Shown here: one piece after another, positions 7,417-16,779 of the stretch
How the letters are laid out: the number at the start of each line of letters is the position of its first letter
Numbering within the stretch: the stretch's first letter is position 1
Position numbers and translations under genes: made by a program
Assembly (NCBI RefSeq): GCF_030389965.1
Contig: NZ_CP128401.1
Span: forward strand, 310,001 to 374,000
Length of the DNA stretch: 64,000 nt
Reading direction: 5' to 3'
Source of the DNA: Candidatus Chlorohelix allophototropha
GTDB taxonomy: Bacteria > Chloroflexota > Chloroflexia > Chloroheliales > Chloroheliaceae
The notes under the pieces: model-generated
Database searches by the model: none
What the model was told of the DNA's origin: nothing
The model's input: the letters and a program-made list of their open reading frames with translations, nothing else

Positions 7417-9417
7417 CTATAGTGCTATAGTGCGTCTTTCTGTCTGATCGTATTTAAGGTGATAACAATGCGATATAGCGGGTTCAAGCGCTGCAAAATA
7501 CTTCTGGTCAATTTCAGTATCGGTAGAAAGCAAGATTACCTGGTGACTGGCAAAAGGAAAGTAATTTTCCACGATCTGTTGCCGGTGGTCACTGTCCAAC
7601 CTACCCAAGGGTGTATCAATAATAACGGGCAGTGGTCGGTTGCTAATATCTCGCAGCGACCATAATAAGGCGATAGCATATATTTGTTTTTCCCCGGCGG
7701 AAAGCCCGTTTTTTGGTAGTAACTGCCCATCACGGGTATAGAGTGTAACCGAAAAATCCTCTCGCCCAATTTTTGCATTCCAGACCAAATTTCGCTTCCG
7801 AGAAAGCTGATTGAAATACCGAACCAGGGTAGTCTCAAGTTCTTGTATCCGGTTTTCTAAGATTTGAGAATGAAATTCCTCTAGCACGCCTTGGGCTTTC
7901 AGGGCAAGTAGGGTGCGTTCAGCGCCGCTTTGCATTTTTCGGATTTGTTCGTTTAGTGAGTCCCGCTTGCGTTCAAGGTTTTCATTTTCTCGAAGAATAC
8001 TTCTAAGGGTAGTGTTGATTTTATCCTTCTCATTTTGAAGCTGATCTTCTTGAGAAATTAGCCGAGCCTGTTTTTGCACCATTGGTAGAAGCACATCTTC
8101 GTTAGGAGCTAGTCGGGTAACATTCTCAAGTCGTACCAACTCATCTACAAATGCCTCATACTCTTGGAATGCGGCTCGTATTTCTCTGGGCGCTTCTTCT
8201 ACCGACCGATCAATCAAATCCAGTATGCGGCGGCGATCTCCCTCAGATAATTCATGAATAGTCTGGTAGTGTTCAAATTGAGAAGGAATTCGTTTTATTG
8301 ATTCCAGATCACTATGCAAACGTTCAAGGATTCTTACGGAATCCACACCAATTAAGTAATCAGGGGTACTAATGCTTTCAATAAGGTCTGAAACATAGCA
8401 TTCAAGTTGCTCCGAGGAGGCTTGCCACTTCAAATAAGCGTCCTCTAAAAGGAGTTGTGCTTTTAGTTCTAAACACAATTGCGGTACTGCCGCAAAAGGC
8501 ATTAACCCTTGAGGAAGTTCATCCTTCAGATTTTTCTCGACTTGGGCTAGCTTACCCCTGATTTCGCCTAATTTCCCCTCAGCTTCCTTTCGCTTTTCTG
8601 CAAATAGGCCGCCCTCTCGCTCGAAGTCCTCCCTTGTTTTAGTCAGTCGTTTTCGAACATCACTCAAACTTGCTTCTAAATCCCGTTGTTTTTGGGAAAG
8701 TTCAGTGATTTTATCTTGTTTCTCAATCAACTGTTGTTCAAGCCGATTTCTTTCTTCGATCAATTCGACATTGAGGCTCTTTTCCTCTTCTTTACGAACG
8801 TAATTGTCAATGTCGTTTATAAGATAGCCGACCAGGTTGATGCCAAAGGTTGCTTTAATAGCTTCGGCAAGCGCGGTACTACCGGTTTCGTCATCGGCTA
8901 ACTCTTGGATTTTTTCGCCGTCAAAGAAGAAAAGCTGTGAAACTCCTGGCGGCACTAGGTCTTTAATAAAGGCTTGCCAGATATCGATATCTACTTCCCG
9001 CAAGAATTCTGCGTTGCGCTGCACCAAAAATGATTCCTGTACACCATCACTGGAAGGTAATTGTCGCCAATTCCGTTCTACTTCGTAATAATCCACGACT
9101 CCGGCATGCGAGTGCTGGAATTTTAAAGTGACACGGGCTTGTTGTGCGGTTATTTCCTGACCGGCTTGCCGATGTATCAACTCAGACAGGTATTTTTGAT
9201 AGACCGCTTTTTCAACTCGTAACCCTAAGGCTTCCCGACCATACAGGCATAGCTTGATCATTTCAAGCAGGGTAGTTTTACCAGAACCATTCTTACCCCC
9301 AAACAAGATGATGGGGCGGTAGCTATTGTCTTCTGGATTAACCTGGGGTGCAAGATCGAAGACTTGCTTACCACGGTACAGTCCTACATTTGTGAGGGAG
9401 AGTTCGGTGAAAATCAT
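7417..9417 (-). CDS. dndD: DndD, SMC-like ATPase for DNA phosphorothioation
   Basis: The 666-residue protein has an N-terminal half-ATPase with Walker A GGKNGSGKT (residues 40-48), a long central coiled coil rich in E, K, L and Q (about 200-530), and a C-terminal half with ABC signature LSAGEKQ (about 572) and Walker B PVIIDTP followed by LGRLD. This is the RecN/SMC layout of DndD, which is thought to use ATP to open or nick DNA so sulfur can be inserted. Its ATG overlaps the dndC stop (ATGA), implying translational coupling. Length is usual for the family and all ATPase motifs are intact. Confidence 0.92.
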   Translation of the reverse strand: MIFTELSLTNVGLYRGKQVFDLAPQVNPEDNSYRPIILFGGKNGSGKTTLLEMIKLCLYGREALGLRVEKAVYQKYLSELIHRQAGQEITAQQARVTLKFQHSHAGVVDYYEVERNWRQLPSSDGVQESFLVQRNAEFLREVDIDIWQAFIKDLVPPGVSQLFFFDGEKIQELADDETGSTALAEAIKATFGINLVGYLINDIDNYVRKEEEKSLNVELIEERNRLEQQLIEKQDKITELSQKQRDLEASLSDVRKRLTKTREDFEREGGLFAEKRKEAEGKLGEIRGKLAQVEKNLKDELPQGLMPFAAVPQLCLELKAQLLLEDAYLKWQASSEQLECYVSDLIESISTPDYLIGVDSVRILERLHSDLESIKRIPSQFEHYQTIHELSEGDRRRILDLIDRSVEEAPREIRAAFQEYEAFVDELVRLENVTRLAPNEDVLLPMVQKQARLISQEDQLQNEKDKINTTLRSILRENENLERKRDSLNEQIRKMQSGAERTLLALKAQGVLEEFHSQILENRIQELETTLVRYFNQLSRKRNLVWNAKIGREDFSVTLYTRDGQLLPKNGLSAGEKQIYAIALLWSLRDISNRPLPVIIDTPLGRLDSDHRQQIVENYFPFASHQVILLSTDTEIDQKYFAALEPAISHCYHLKYDQTERRTIAL

Positions 9418-10919
9418 CTGCGGCTTTCTGTGAAAGTACCTAGTAAATTATCTTCTTTGTTCAAAACCTGATCTCGAGTACGCCAATCTTCTGAAAATAC
9501 CGCCCTGATTTTGTTTTGCACTGAAGAACGCCGACTCATGCCTTGCATTTGACGCTCTACTTCCAGCAATTTGGTAACCAATTCTACCGGAATGTCCTTA
9601 TCGCGGCAAAGTTTTTCAAGCAACTCTTTATCGCGGGGCTTAAAGAGACCAATATCATCCCTTACCCATTGCAACTCCCGATCAAGCACTTCTTTTACTA
9701 TAACCGGCAGTGAATCTTCCCAATCTCGTTCCTCAGTAATCCAAATGCGCCGGATCTCATGCAGTTCCGGTACTGAGATGAGTTCCATGCCAAACCCTTT
9801 AGGGGAAGTATTGATTATCCGCTGGGTTTCTAAGAGATCCCGAAGCATTTGTTTCCTGAACTCCATTGTATAGGGACCCCAGATGACCCCCCCATCTTTT
9901 TTGTACTTCACGCGACCGTTCCGACGTTTGAATTCTCGGACATCGCCTTTTGTGTCTGGATTTTGAGTTAAAGCTAAGCGATCACGGAATTGGAGCAAGG
10001 GAAGCATCCAATCTTCACCATTATCTATTAAATTAGTCATAGATTTATCTTTGGTAACAACCGTGCAAACCCAGCACCCAAATCGGCTATTACCACAAGA
10101 AGGGGTGGATTCGTCAATAACGAGGGGGCATTCTCCTCCCTGAGCGCTACGGTAAAGGGCAGCCAGTTGTTGGTTGTCGTTACCCCAAGGTGAGTCTACC
10201 TGCAACAGATATTCCCACACATCATCGGTTGAGAAATCTTCGATAGGGGTAAATACCCAAGCACGGGTGAGCGAAGAGTGCCGTGATAATCTGCCATGCC
10301 GCACATTGACTTTAGTATAATCGAAGTTGCTTTTTTCTTCTTCATCCCGTTTATCAGTACGTCCATCCATAAGCCCTAGCTGACGGGTGTTTATAATTTG
10401 TCCACGAGAGGAGCTTTCACTTTTTCGAGCCCCTAGTACCATGACCACTTCTCCAAACTGCGCCACTTTATCCAGTATAAAACGGTTGGCAGGCTGGATT
10501 TTCATGCGGTCTGTACACCAGCGGAACTCGGTATTTGGAGCAGGATACCCACGTCCTAGCAGGTTCACCCAAAATGTATCCTTAATCTGGGGCATCACTT
10601 TATCAGCAACGATAGGTAGCCATTGCTCTTTTGCAGCAGCATTGATCGAAGCTAGGCTACGGTCGATGTAATTCACTATAACGGGGGTTTCAACCAAGGT
10701 ATCGGAAGAGATTACAAAAACAGGCTTTATAAGCTGTTCGGCATTTAATGCTTTAAGGCTATTCCATACTAATTGAAGGGTGGCAGTAGAATCTTTACCG
10801 CCACTGTACCCAATTACCCATGGTAGGCGGTCTGCCAAATATATTTCCTGTATTTCATGGTGGATATCTCTAACAGTTTTAGTATCAAATATTGAATGTG
10901 CTTCTTGTTCTGCCGACAT
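9414..10919 (-). CDS. dndC: DndC, PAPS-reductase-like sulfur transfer enzyme
   Basis: The 501-residue protein carries the PP-loop SGGKDS (residues 39-44) of the ATP-pyrophosphatase/PAPS reductase fold, which adenylates its target for sulfur transfer. Cysteines at FRWCTDR and in the cluster CGNSRFGCWVC (near residues 280-290) fit the four-cysteine iron-sulfur site known in DndC. No cysteine desulfurase (dndA) is in the window; in many genomes a housekeeping IscS replaces it. I choose the ATG at 10919 with AAGG eight bases upstream. The gene follows dndB by 27 bases and overlaps dndD. Confidence 0.93.
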   Translation of the reverse strand: MSAEQEAHSIFDTKTVRDIHHEIQEIYLADRLPWVIGYSGGKDSTATLQLVWNSLKALNAEQLIKPVFVISSDTLVETPVIVNYIDRSLASINAAAKEQWLPIVADKVMPQIKDTFWVNLLGRGYPAPNTEFRWCTDRMKIQPANRFILDKVAQFGEVVMVLGARKSESSSRGQIINTRQLGLMDGRTDKRDEEEKSNFDYTKVNVRHGRLSRHSSLTRAWVFTPIEDFSTDDVWEYLLQVDSPWGNDNQQLAALYRSAQGGECPLVIDESTPSCGNSRFGCWVCTVVTKDKSMTNLIDNGEDWMLPLLQFRDRLALTQNPDTKGDVREFKRRNGRVKYKKDGGVIWGPYTMEFRKQMLRDLLETQRIINTSPKGFGMELISVPELHEIRRIWITEERDWEDSLPVIVKEVLDRELQWVRDDIGLFKPRDKELLEKLCRDKDIPVELVTKLLEVERQMQGMSRRSSVQNKIRAVFSEDWRTRDQVLNKEDNLLGTFTESRR

Positions 10920-10946
10920 CAATTTAGCCTTGCTTTCTATCTTACC

Positions 10947-12044
10947 TTAATCTTCACCCAGCGCCCTAAGGTACGACTCTTCGATCCGTGCTTCTTCCTC
11001 AGTTAAAGGCAAATCGAGAACTTTTTTTAAATATGAGGCGGTAAGAATAACATTGTTATGCGCTTTTGACATGCGTCCTGCTAGCATTGCACGACCTTCC
11101 CAAAATCCGGTATTGGTACGAGACCAATTAATTTTCTTCAGCGCATGAAGCCGTTCTTTCCAATCATTCGGGTAGGTTGCAATTAAACTGGCACCCATAA
11201 TGCCCAGTGCATGTAATACCACACCATGTGCGTGTACACATTCTTTTCTTAGATCATAGCTGCTGGCTTTTCTCTCGCTGGCTAACTTCCACTCAGGAAA
11301 TATTTCAGAGAGGGTATTCCAAAAATCTACAGCAAGCCTTTGTTGCTGGGGAGTAATATCAGATTTAGCTGGATTTTGGAGTAACGCCCGTGTAGCCTGA
11401 TAAAGACCACTTAAAGTAAAAAGTTTTATAGAGCGGTTTGAGATGCTGGTTTTCTCCATCTCAATCAACCCTTTAAACCCAACCACATTCATTGCTAGGT
11501 GTTTTGCAAGGTCAGCGAGTGGCTCACGGTGTTCAAATAAGACAGTAAGTGAATTACTTGGTTTAACCGCGTGTTTATTTAGATCAACAAAAAGCTGCTG
11601 GCTGCGCTTTAACCCTTCATCAATGAAAAAAACAACGGAAATGGTTTCTTCACCAAAATCCCGTCGCTCCTTAAGCGCCTCCTCAATGGCAGCCCGACGA
11701 TGTTGACCATCGTTGATCATTAGCCGGCTGGTCATAGCAATTTCCAGTTTGCCGATATTACGGTAAGCCCCTGTTTCTGCCACAGGTTTAAACTCTACCT
11801 TGCCATCTATGGAAGCGGTCAAGGCTGAAAACGCATATTCAGTGGGGTTATTTAATATGTAGCGGGTGATTTCGGGAATCCTGCTCCGATTGATGACCCG
11901 TTGGGCGCGAAGCTCTGCCGGTAATTCATCCTCATCGAAAAGAAAGATTTTGCTGATTAGCTTTATTGGGCACATTACCAGGTAATACGATTTACCGGCT
12001 TGGATTCCTCGTATAGCGTCAAATGTATAGCAAGCTTCGTCCAT
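10947..12044 (-). CDS. dndB: DndB, DGQHR-family regulator of phosphorothioation
   Basis: A 365-residue DGQHR-domain protein with the intact motif INDGQHRRAAIEEAL (near residue 113) and a downstream FVDLNKHAVKPS block. In studied systems DndB represses its own operon by binding the promoter and tunes modification frequency; it is not needed for the chemistry itself. It is the first gene of the operon, with AGGA seven bases before the ATG. Three TTTGGAAGT repeats around the promoter just upstream could be its operator. A diverged second copy closes the operon at 5903-6970. Confidence 0.9.
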   Translation of the reverse strand: MDEACYTFDAIRGIQAGKSYYLVMCPIKLISKIFLFDEDELPAELRAQRVINRSRIPEITRYILNNPTEYAFSALTASIDGKVEFKPVAETGAYRNIGKLEIAMTSRLMINDGQHRRAAIEEALKERRDFGEETISVVFFIDEGLKRSQQLFVDLNKHAVKPSNSLTVLFEHREPLADLAKHLAMNVVGFKGLIEMEKTSISNRSIKLFTLSGLYQATRALLQNPAKSDITPQQQRLAVDFWNTLSEIFPEWKLASERKASSYDLRKECVHAHGVVLHALGIMGASLIATYPNDWKERLHALKKINWSRTNTGFWEGRAMLAGRMSKAHNNVILTASYLKKVLDLPLTEEEARIEESYLRALGED

Positions 12045-12060
12045 AAGACTTCCTATCGTG

Positions 12061-12144
12061 TTTGGAAGTTAAATATTCTTGTTTGGAAGTTAAATCTGCG
12101 ATGATTATACGCTATAATTTGCTAAAGAGCAAGTATTTGGAAGT
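12061..12144. promoter_or_regulatory. Three TTTGGAAGT repeats around the dnd promoter, candidate operator
   Basis: The core TTTGGAAGT occurs at 12061-12069, 12082-12090 and 12136-12144. The first two sit within a longer identical unit GTTTGGAAGTTAAAT and are exactly 21 bp apart, two helical turns, so bound proteins would face the same side. They lie downstream of the predicted transcription start and the third lies just upstream of the -35 box, a layout that suits a repressor such as DndB or the integrase-linked regulator. Confidence 0.55.
12104..12132 (-). promoter_or_regulatory. Putative promoter of the dnd operon
   Basis: On the minus strand, TTGCTC (12132-12127) and TATAAT (12109-12104) are separated by 17 bp. 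The -10 hexamer is perfect and the -35 matches three of six bases. The predicted start of transcription, near 12097, is about 50 bases before the dndB ATG. Confidence 0.5.
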
Positions 12145-12404
12145 CTTTTTCACACTCTGATTATAGCACTTGCTAATATTCCATTCAATGTAACCAGACC
12201 GTTTGCGTAAATACAGGGGTGATAGGATAGAGGTAGGAGAAGAGGACAAATTCCTGGAATTTATAGCTTATGACAAGGAGGATTGTCGAAAGCTACGCCA
12301 AAATGTGCTATAATTAACCCCATCACAGAGGGAGAATAGCCCTATAAGGGAGGCACCTTCTACCTATTAGATAGAGGATATTGCGATACAGTTAACTTGC
12401 TGGA
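12145..12404. other. Intergenic region between dndB and the integrase
   Basis: Divergent promoter region. On the plus strand TATAAT at 12310-12315 could be the -10 of the integrase gene, but the nearest -35-like TTGTCG is 20 bp away. I see no gene here. Confidence 0.35.
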
Positions 12405-13463
12405 GTGAGCAACCGAAAGCGCCCTATTATGCCAGAGCCTGATAAGTTAGATACCGAGACCATTATCCTGCCTGCCGATTCCATGGAGTTGGTCACAGTA
12501 GAACTGCCCCCCTCGCTGCCCCTCGACCAGAACCCGGCTGCCATCTATCTCGCCTCCCTCCGCCCGGTTGGGCGGCGTGGCATGCGGCGTGCCCTCGCTG
12601 CCATTGTTGAGACCATCAAGGGGGAACCCTCCGACCCCCTCGACTTCCCTTGGCATTCCCTCCGCTTTCAGCACACCCAAGCCTTGCGCGCCAAACTGGC
12701 CGAACGCTACCGCCCTGCCACCGTCAACCACATGCTCTCCGCTTTACGGGGGGTGCTCTCCCAAGCCGAGAATCTGGGGCTTATCTCCGCCGACGATTTC
12801 CGTCGCACCACCAAGCTTAAGGGCATCAGAGGCGAAAGCCTGCCCAAAGGCAGGGCGCTGATTCCCACCGAAGTGACCCTCCTACTCAGGGTCTGCCAGA
12901 AAGATAAAAGTCCCAAAGGAGCTAGGGATTTGGCGCTGGTGGCGGTGCTGTACGGCGCCGGTCTCAGACGCAGCGAGGTGGTCAAGCTGGACTTGAAGGA
13001 TTTTGATCCCAAAGACAATTCCTTGAAAGTTCGCTCCGGGAAGGGGGGCAAGGACCGGATCACCTATCTGGGGCAGGGCTCGGGTACGGTGCTGGCAGCA
13101 TGGGTTACAGTCAGAGGGGAAGAGAGCGGTCCGCTGTTCTTACCGGTGAACAAAGTGGGGAAGCTGCAGAAGCGGCGTTTGAGCGACCAAGCGGTGTTAT
13201 GGATCTTGTCGCAGCGGGGCAAGGAGGCGGGGCTGGAACATTTCAGCCCGCACGATATGCGGCGCACCTTCATTTCTGATTTGTTGGATGCGGGAGCGGA
13301 TATTGCCACGGTGCAGAAGTTGGCGGGACATGCCAGCGTCACCACCACCGCCCGCTACGACCGGCGGGGAGAGGTTGCCAAGCAGAAGGCCGCCGAGTTG
13401 ATCAAGCTGCCCTTCGACTCGGTAGAAAGCGATCCGCCACCGGTTAGCTCAAATGACAACTAA
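12405..13463 (+). CDS. Tyrosine recombinase/integrase (phage integrase family)
   Basis: The 352-residue protein has the core-binding SAM-like N-terminal domain (RFQHTQALRAKLAERYRPATVNHMLSAL pattern in part) and the catalytic domain with the Arg in GAGLRRSEV (about residue 188), HDMRRTF (HxxR) and GHASVTTTARYDRRG (His and nucleophilic Tyr). All catalytic residues are present, so it should be active. The start is uncertain: the GTG at 12405 has GGA directly abutting it, and an ATG follows at 12429. The gene is richer in GC than the dnd genes. An integrase beside the dnd operon suggests that the operon travels as a genomic island. Confidence 0.9.
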   Translation: MSNRKRPIMPEPDKLDTETIILPADSMELVTVELPPSLPLDQNPAAIYLASLRPVGRRGMRRALAAIVETIKGEPSDPLDFPWHSLRFQHTQALRAKLAERYRPATVNHMLSALRGVLSQAENLGLISADDFRRTTKLKGIRGESLPKGRALIPTEVTLLLRVCQKDKSPKGARDLALVAVLYGAGLRRSEVVKLDLKDFDPKDNSLKVRSGKGGKDRITYLGQGSGTVLAAWVTVRGEESGPLFLPVNKVGKLQKRRLSDQAVLWILSQRGKEAGLEHFSPHDMRRTFISDLLDAGADIATVQKLAGHASVTTTARYDRRGEVAKQKAAELIKLPFDSVESDPPPVSSNDN

Positions 13464-13500
13464 ACGCCACCTGAGTTTTATTACCCAGCTAATAAAGGCT

Positions 13501-13520
13501 CCCCACCGCAAGTGGTGGGG
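13501..13520. terminator. Hairpin between two convergent genes
   Basis: CCCCACC, a 6-base loop and GGTGGGG form a 7-bp GC stem between the ends of the integrase (13463) and the DnaC-like gene (13556). No clear T run follows, so a bidirectional terminator is only a possibility. Confidence 0.4.
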
Positions 13521-13555
13521 AACTATGTGCAAATTCTTCCATTAAAGCAGATAAA

Positions 13556-14458
13556 TCAGGCAATATCCTCCTTGGAAAGATTAATCTGAGTATAACGCTT
13601 CAGACGGGCAATCACTCTCTCATCGTACCCGCGCTCTACCAATTCTGGGATGGTGAAAACAGTGGTTACTAGCGTGGCGTTCCCGCGGTTAATTCTGCCG
13701 TTCAAGAGGCTAAACAGCCGACTGAGCGACCTTGCGTCGATGGGTTCGGTGCCCAGATCCTCGAGCACCAAAATATCGATATTCAACAGAATATCCACTA
13801 GCAGTTCCTCGCTCAGCTCGTGGGGATTCTTCCCCTCTTTTGCCAGGTTCAGCAAATCAAGTAGCCCCGGCATGGTTAAGAACACCGCCTCTTTGCGGTT
13901 TGCAGACGCGCCGTTACAGTATGCCGCCGCCAGATGGGTCTTGCCGCTGCCTTTCGCGCCGGTGATTAGTAGGGAGGTGCCCTTTTTACAGGCGCTTTGC
14001 GCTTCATGCAGAGCATTTGACCTTGCATAGGAGCTGGCTTTGAAATTCTCAAAGCGCAGCTTGGTCAGTTCCCCTACCAGTCCACCGGACTTCACCACTA
14101 GGTTAGCCAACTGGTACTTGAGCTCCCGCTTCGCTCGGGCGAGCACCTCAGAGATTTTAATCCCTTCCGAGCAATCGGGACAAGGCATATACTGCGTCCG
14201 GTTATGGATCTGCACGGTTAGCCAGCCATACTGGCAAATGCACTGGTGCTGCGTCTGCCAGTTTTCCAACTCGGTAACGGCAATTATACAGCCTTGCTGC
14301 GGGCAAGGAGCGGTCCTCCAGGACAACTCTTCCAGTGTTTGGGTAGACCAGCCCACCAAGACAGCGACCGGCGTTTTAATAATACCGTTATCGGCACAGT
14401 AGGTACAGCGCCACCCTCCTGGTGCCAGGTTCGCTGGCTCGGGGTTATTTTGTTCCAT
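13556..14458 (-). CDS. DnaC/IstB-like ATPase with N-terminal zinc-binding region
   Basis: The 300-residue protein has a C-terminal AAA+ domain: Walker A ITGAKGSGKTH, Walker B ILVLEDLG, and a sensor region TLVTTVF. The N-terminal 110 residues hold cysteine pairs (WRCTYC, APCPQQGC, CICQY, MPCPDC) that could bind zinc. This is the layout of phage or plasmid helicase loaders of the DnaC type, which deliver DnaB to an origin. IstB-type transposition helpers share the ATPase, but they lack the cysteine-rich head, and no transposase is paired with it on its strand. Confidence 0.75.
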   Translation of the reverse strand: MEQNNPEPANLAPGGWRCTYCADNGIIKTPVAVLVGWSTQTLEELSWRTAPCPQQGCIIAVTELENWQTQHQCICQYGWLTVQIHNRTQYMPCPDCSEGIKISEVLARAKRELKYQLANLVVKSGGLVGELTKLRFENFKASSYARSNALHEAQSACKKGTSLLITGAKGSGKTHLAAAYCNGASANRKEAVFLTMPGLLDLLNLAKEGKNPHELSEELLVDILLNIDILVLEDLGTEPIDARSLSRLFSLLNGRINRGNATLVTTVFTIPELVERGYDERVIARLKRYTQINLSKEDIA

Positions 14459-14731
14459 AAAATCCCTCTTTTCGTAATGAAACGGTTAAAATAAAATTAG
14501 GCTCTCCCCGCCTAAAACCAATAAAGAATTGGTAATGGCTTTGGAAAGAGCCTGTTTTAATTTTGCCGACTTTCTCAAAGGGAGCCAATGTAGAATACGG
14601 GAAGGAAAGGAAAAGGATTCCGGGATAAAAATGCCGTTTTGGGTTTCTCTTAGAAGACCAATTTTGTAGAATAGTTGTTCTAGCAACACTATTGGCAAGA
14701 AGGGTGAGAAGAGAGGAGCTACGAGAAGGAG

Positions 14732-16255
14732 ATGTTAGAAGTTATGGCCAGAAGCGCAATAAAGTACCACCGGAAACGAGGGGACAACTACAACGTAATT
14801 GCGGGCAAAGTGCAACATGATGCCCGTACCGTAAAAAGAGTGCTAAATGAACCTAGCGACAAGGTACAAACCCGCCCCAATCGTGAAAGTAGTGTGGCAG
14901 TCTTCAAAGAACAGATTGAAGGCTGGCTAGAACAAAAACTACAAGTGAAAAGAATGCTGGAACTAGCGTGGGAAGATCCCAAACAGCCCTACTGTGGCAG
15001 ACCCACCGCCTTCTATGACTATGTGCGCAAGCTCAAAAAAGCCAGAGAGAACCAGGCTCATCAGGTACAGATACGTTTTGAGGGCTTACCTGGAGAGTTT
15101 TTGCAAATAGACTGGGGTGAAATTCGGGGAGTGCTGTTCAGTAAACAAGATAGTGTACCCCAAACCTTCTACTTTTTCTGTGCCCGGCTGAAATACTCGC
15201 GTTTTATGTATGTGAGCTTTCAGAAAGATATGGCCGAAGAAACGCTGGTGCGCTGCCTGGTGGAAGCCCTCAACCGGATGGGGGGAGTACCGTGGGTAAT
15301 TACCACGGATAATATGAAGACGGTGGTACTGAGGCGAGATGAAAAGAACCAACCAGTGTGGCATCCGGTGTGGCAGAAACTGGCACTAGAATTCGAGTTT
15401 CACCCGGAAGCCTGTGCCCCGGCCAGCGGAAACCAGAAAGGTGCCGTAGAAAATTTGGTAAAGTATACCAAAAACAATTTTCTAGCTGGTCGTACATTCT
15501 ACGATGCGGCGGATCTGGTAAGGCAGTTGGAAGAATGGTTAGGGGTAGTGAATTACGAGCGTACATGCGCAGCGACCGGGGAAATTCCGGGTAGCTTACT
15601 GGAAATAGAGCGTAAACACTTCAGCCCATTGCCTGCTAGTGCCCGGGATTACGGTTTATTTACCAGCCTGGTGGTAAACCGGGAAGGGGTAGTCATTTTT
15701 GAGACCAACAAATATAGCGTACCGGCGGAACTAATGGGACAAACCCTGACAGCCCGGATACATCGGGAATGGCTGAAGTTATGGCGGGGTACGGAACTGG
15801 TGGCACAGCACCCCCGTTGTTATTCCCGAAACCGCCGCTTAGTAATACCGGAACATTACACCCAAGCTTTTGAGATCAAACCCAGAGCCAGAACCATGGT
15901 GTGGCGGGATTGGTTGTTAAATTTAGGACCGCAAGTGTACCAGTATGTGGCGGTAATCTGTCGACGGCAAAGAGCCACCATGAGTGAACAAATCCACCAA
16001 CTATACGCGCTGGCCCAGCAGGTAGGGCTGGAAGAATTCCAGGCGGCGGTGGAATTGGCAACGGAACAACAGCTTTACGGGGCGGAATATCTCAAGGGTT
16101 TATTACTCAAGCCAGCGGGTTCAGGCAGTAATGCCGCTACCCTCAAGCCCACTCAACCAGCGGTGGAACGGCTACTCAGTGAATACGAACCACTGGTGGC
16201 CAACCGTTTTTCGGCCATACCTGAGGAAAATGAAATAGAAAGGGCGGTGGGATGA
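14732..16255 (+). CDS. istA: IstA, IS21-family transposase
   Basis: A 507-residue transposase with an N-terminal helix-turn-helix (NVIAGKVQHDARTVKRVL), a retroviral-integrase type core with the first Asp in QIDWGE, the second in ITTDNMKTV and the Glu in NQKGAVENLVKYTK, and the typical C-terminal beta-rich tail (NKYSVPAELMGQTL). Works with the IstB ATPase to move the element. The start codon follows a GAAGGAG about five bases upstream. Its stop overlaps the istB ATG (ATGA). Length is usual. Confidence 0.9.
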   Translation: MLEVMARSAIKYHRKRGDNYNVIAGKVQHDARTVKRVLNEPSDKVQTRPNRESSVAVFKEQIEGWLEQKLQVKRMLELAWEDPKQPYCGRPTAFYDYVRKLKKARENQAHQVQIRFEGLPGEFLQIDWGEIRGVLFSKQDSVPQTFYFFCARLKYSRFMYVSFQKDMAEETLVRCLVEALNRMGGVPWVITTDNMKTVVLRRDEKNQPVWHPVWQKLALEFEFHPEACAPASGNQKGAVENLVKYTKNNFLAGRTFYDAADLVRQLEEWLGVVNYERTCAATGEIPGSLLEIERKHFSPLPASARDYGLFTSLVVNREGVVIFETNKYSVPAELMGQTLTARIHREWLKLWRGTELVAQHPRCYSRNRRLVIPEHYTQAFEIKPRARTMVWRDWLLNLGPQVYQYVAVICRRQRATMSEQIHQLYALAQQVGLEEFQAAVELATEQQLYGAEYLKGLLLKPAGSGSNAATLKPTQPAVERLLSEYEPLVANRFSAIPEENEIERAVG

Positions 16256-16746
16256 ATAGTCTGGAACATAAACTCACCAGCCTAAAACTGGGCAGGGTAA
16301 AACAGGTATACAGCGATTGGATTGAACGGGCACGCGAAACCGGAATGGATTACGGGGAGTTTTTAGAAGAATTGTTAAGCGAAGAGTTGCTATCTCGTCA
16401 GGAGAACCAACTCAAAAAGCGTTTGCACTCAGCCAGTTTCCCTTTTGAAGCCAGCCTGGAACAATTCGATTTCAGTCGCCACCCGGAACTGAAGCGCAGC
16501 GTGATTTTACGCTATTTCGACAGCAGTTTTGTAGAAAAAGCTGGGAATTTACTCCTAATCGGGGCAAGTGGGCTTGGGAAAACCCATCTTTCGATTGCAG
16601 CCGGAATTAAGATGGTGCAGTTGGGTTACACCGTAAAGTTCATTACGGCTCAACAACTGGCGAACCAAGTGATTGCGGCTAGCACTCGCCAGGAAATAGC
16701 CAGGATTTTAGAGCCGCTTTTGAAATGTCAGGTGTTGGTATTAGAC
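16252..16746 (+). pseudogene. istB: 5' part of istB, cut by IS insertion
   Basis: Encodes the N-terminal helices and Walker A (GASGLGKTH) of the IstB AAA+ helper and ends within Walker B (VLVLD). The frame then enters the IS4-type element and stops at 16776. When 16747-18179 is removed, the join reads VLVLDELGYLPMD, the canonical Walker B of IstB, and the gene becomes 265 residues long, normal for the family. Confidence 0.85.
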
Positions 16747-16779
16747 CATAGGTTACAAGTTAAGGTAGCAAAGTAAATG

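Noticed and set aside
13556-14458. IstB of the neighbouring IS21
   Set aside because: It reads on the opposite strand, has a cysteine-rich N-terminus and the true istB is next to istA.
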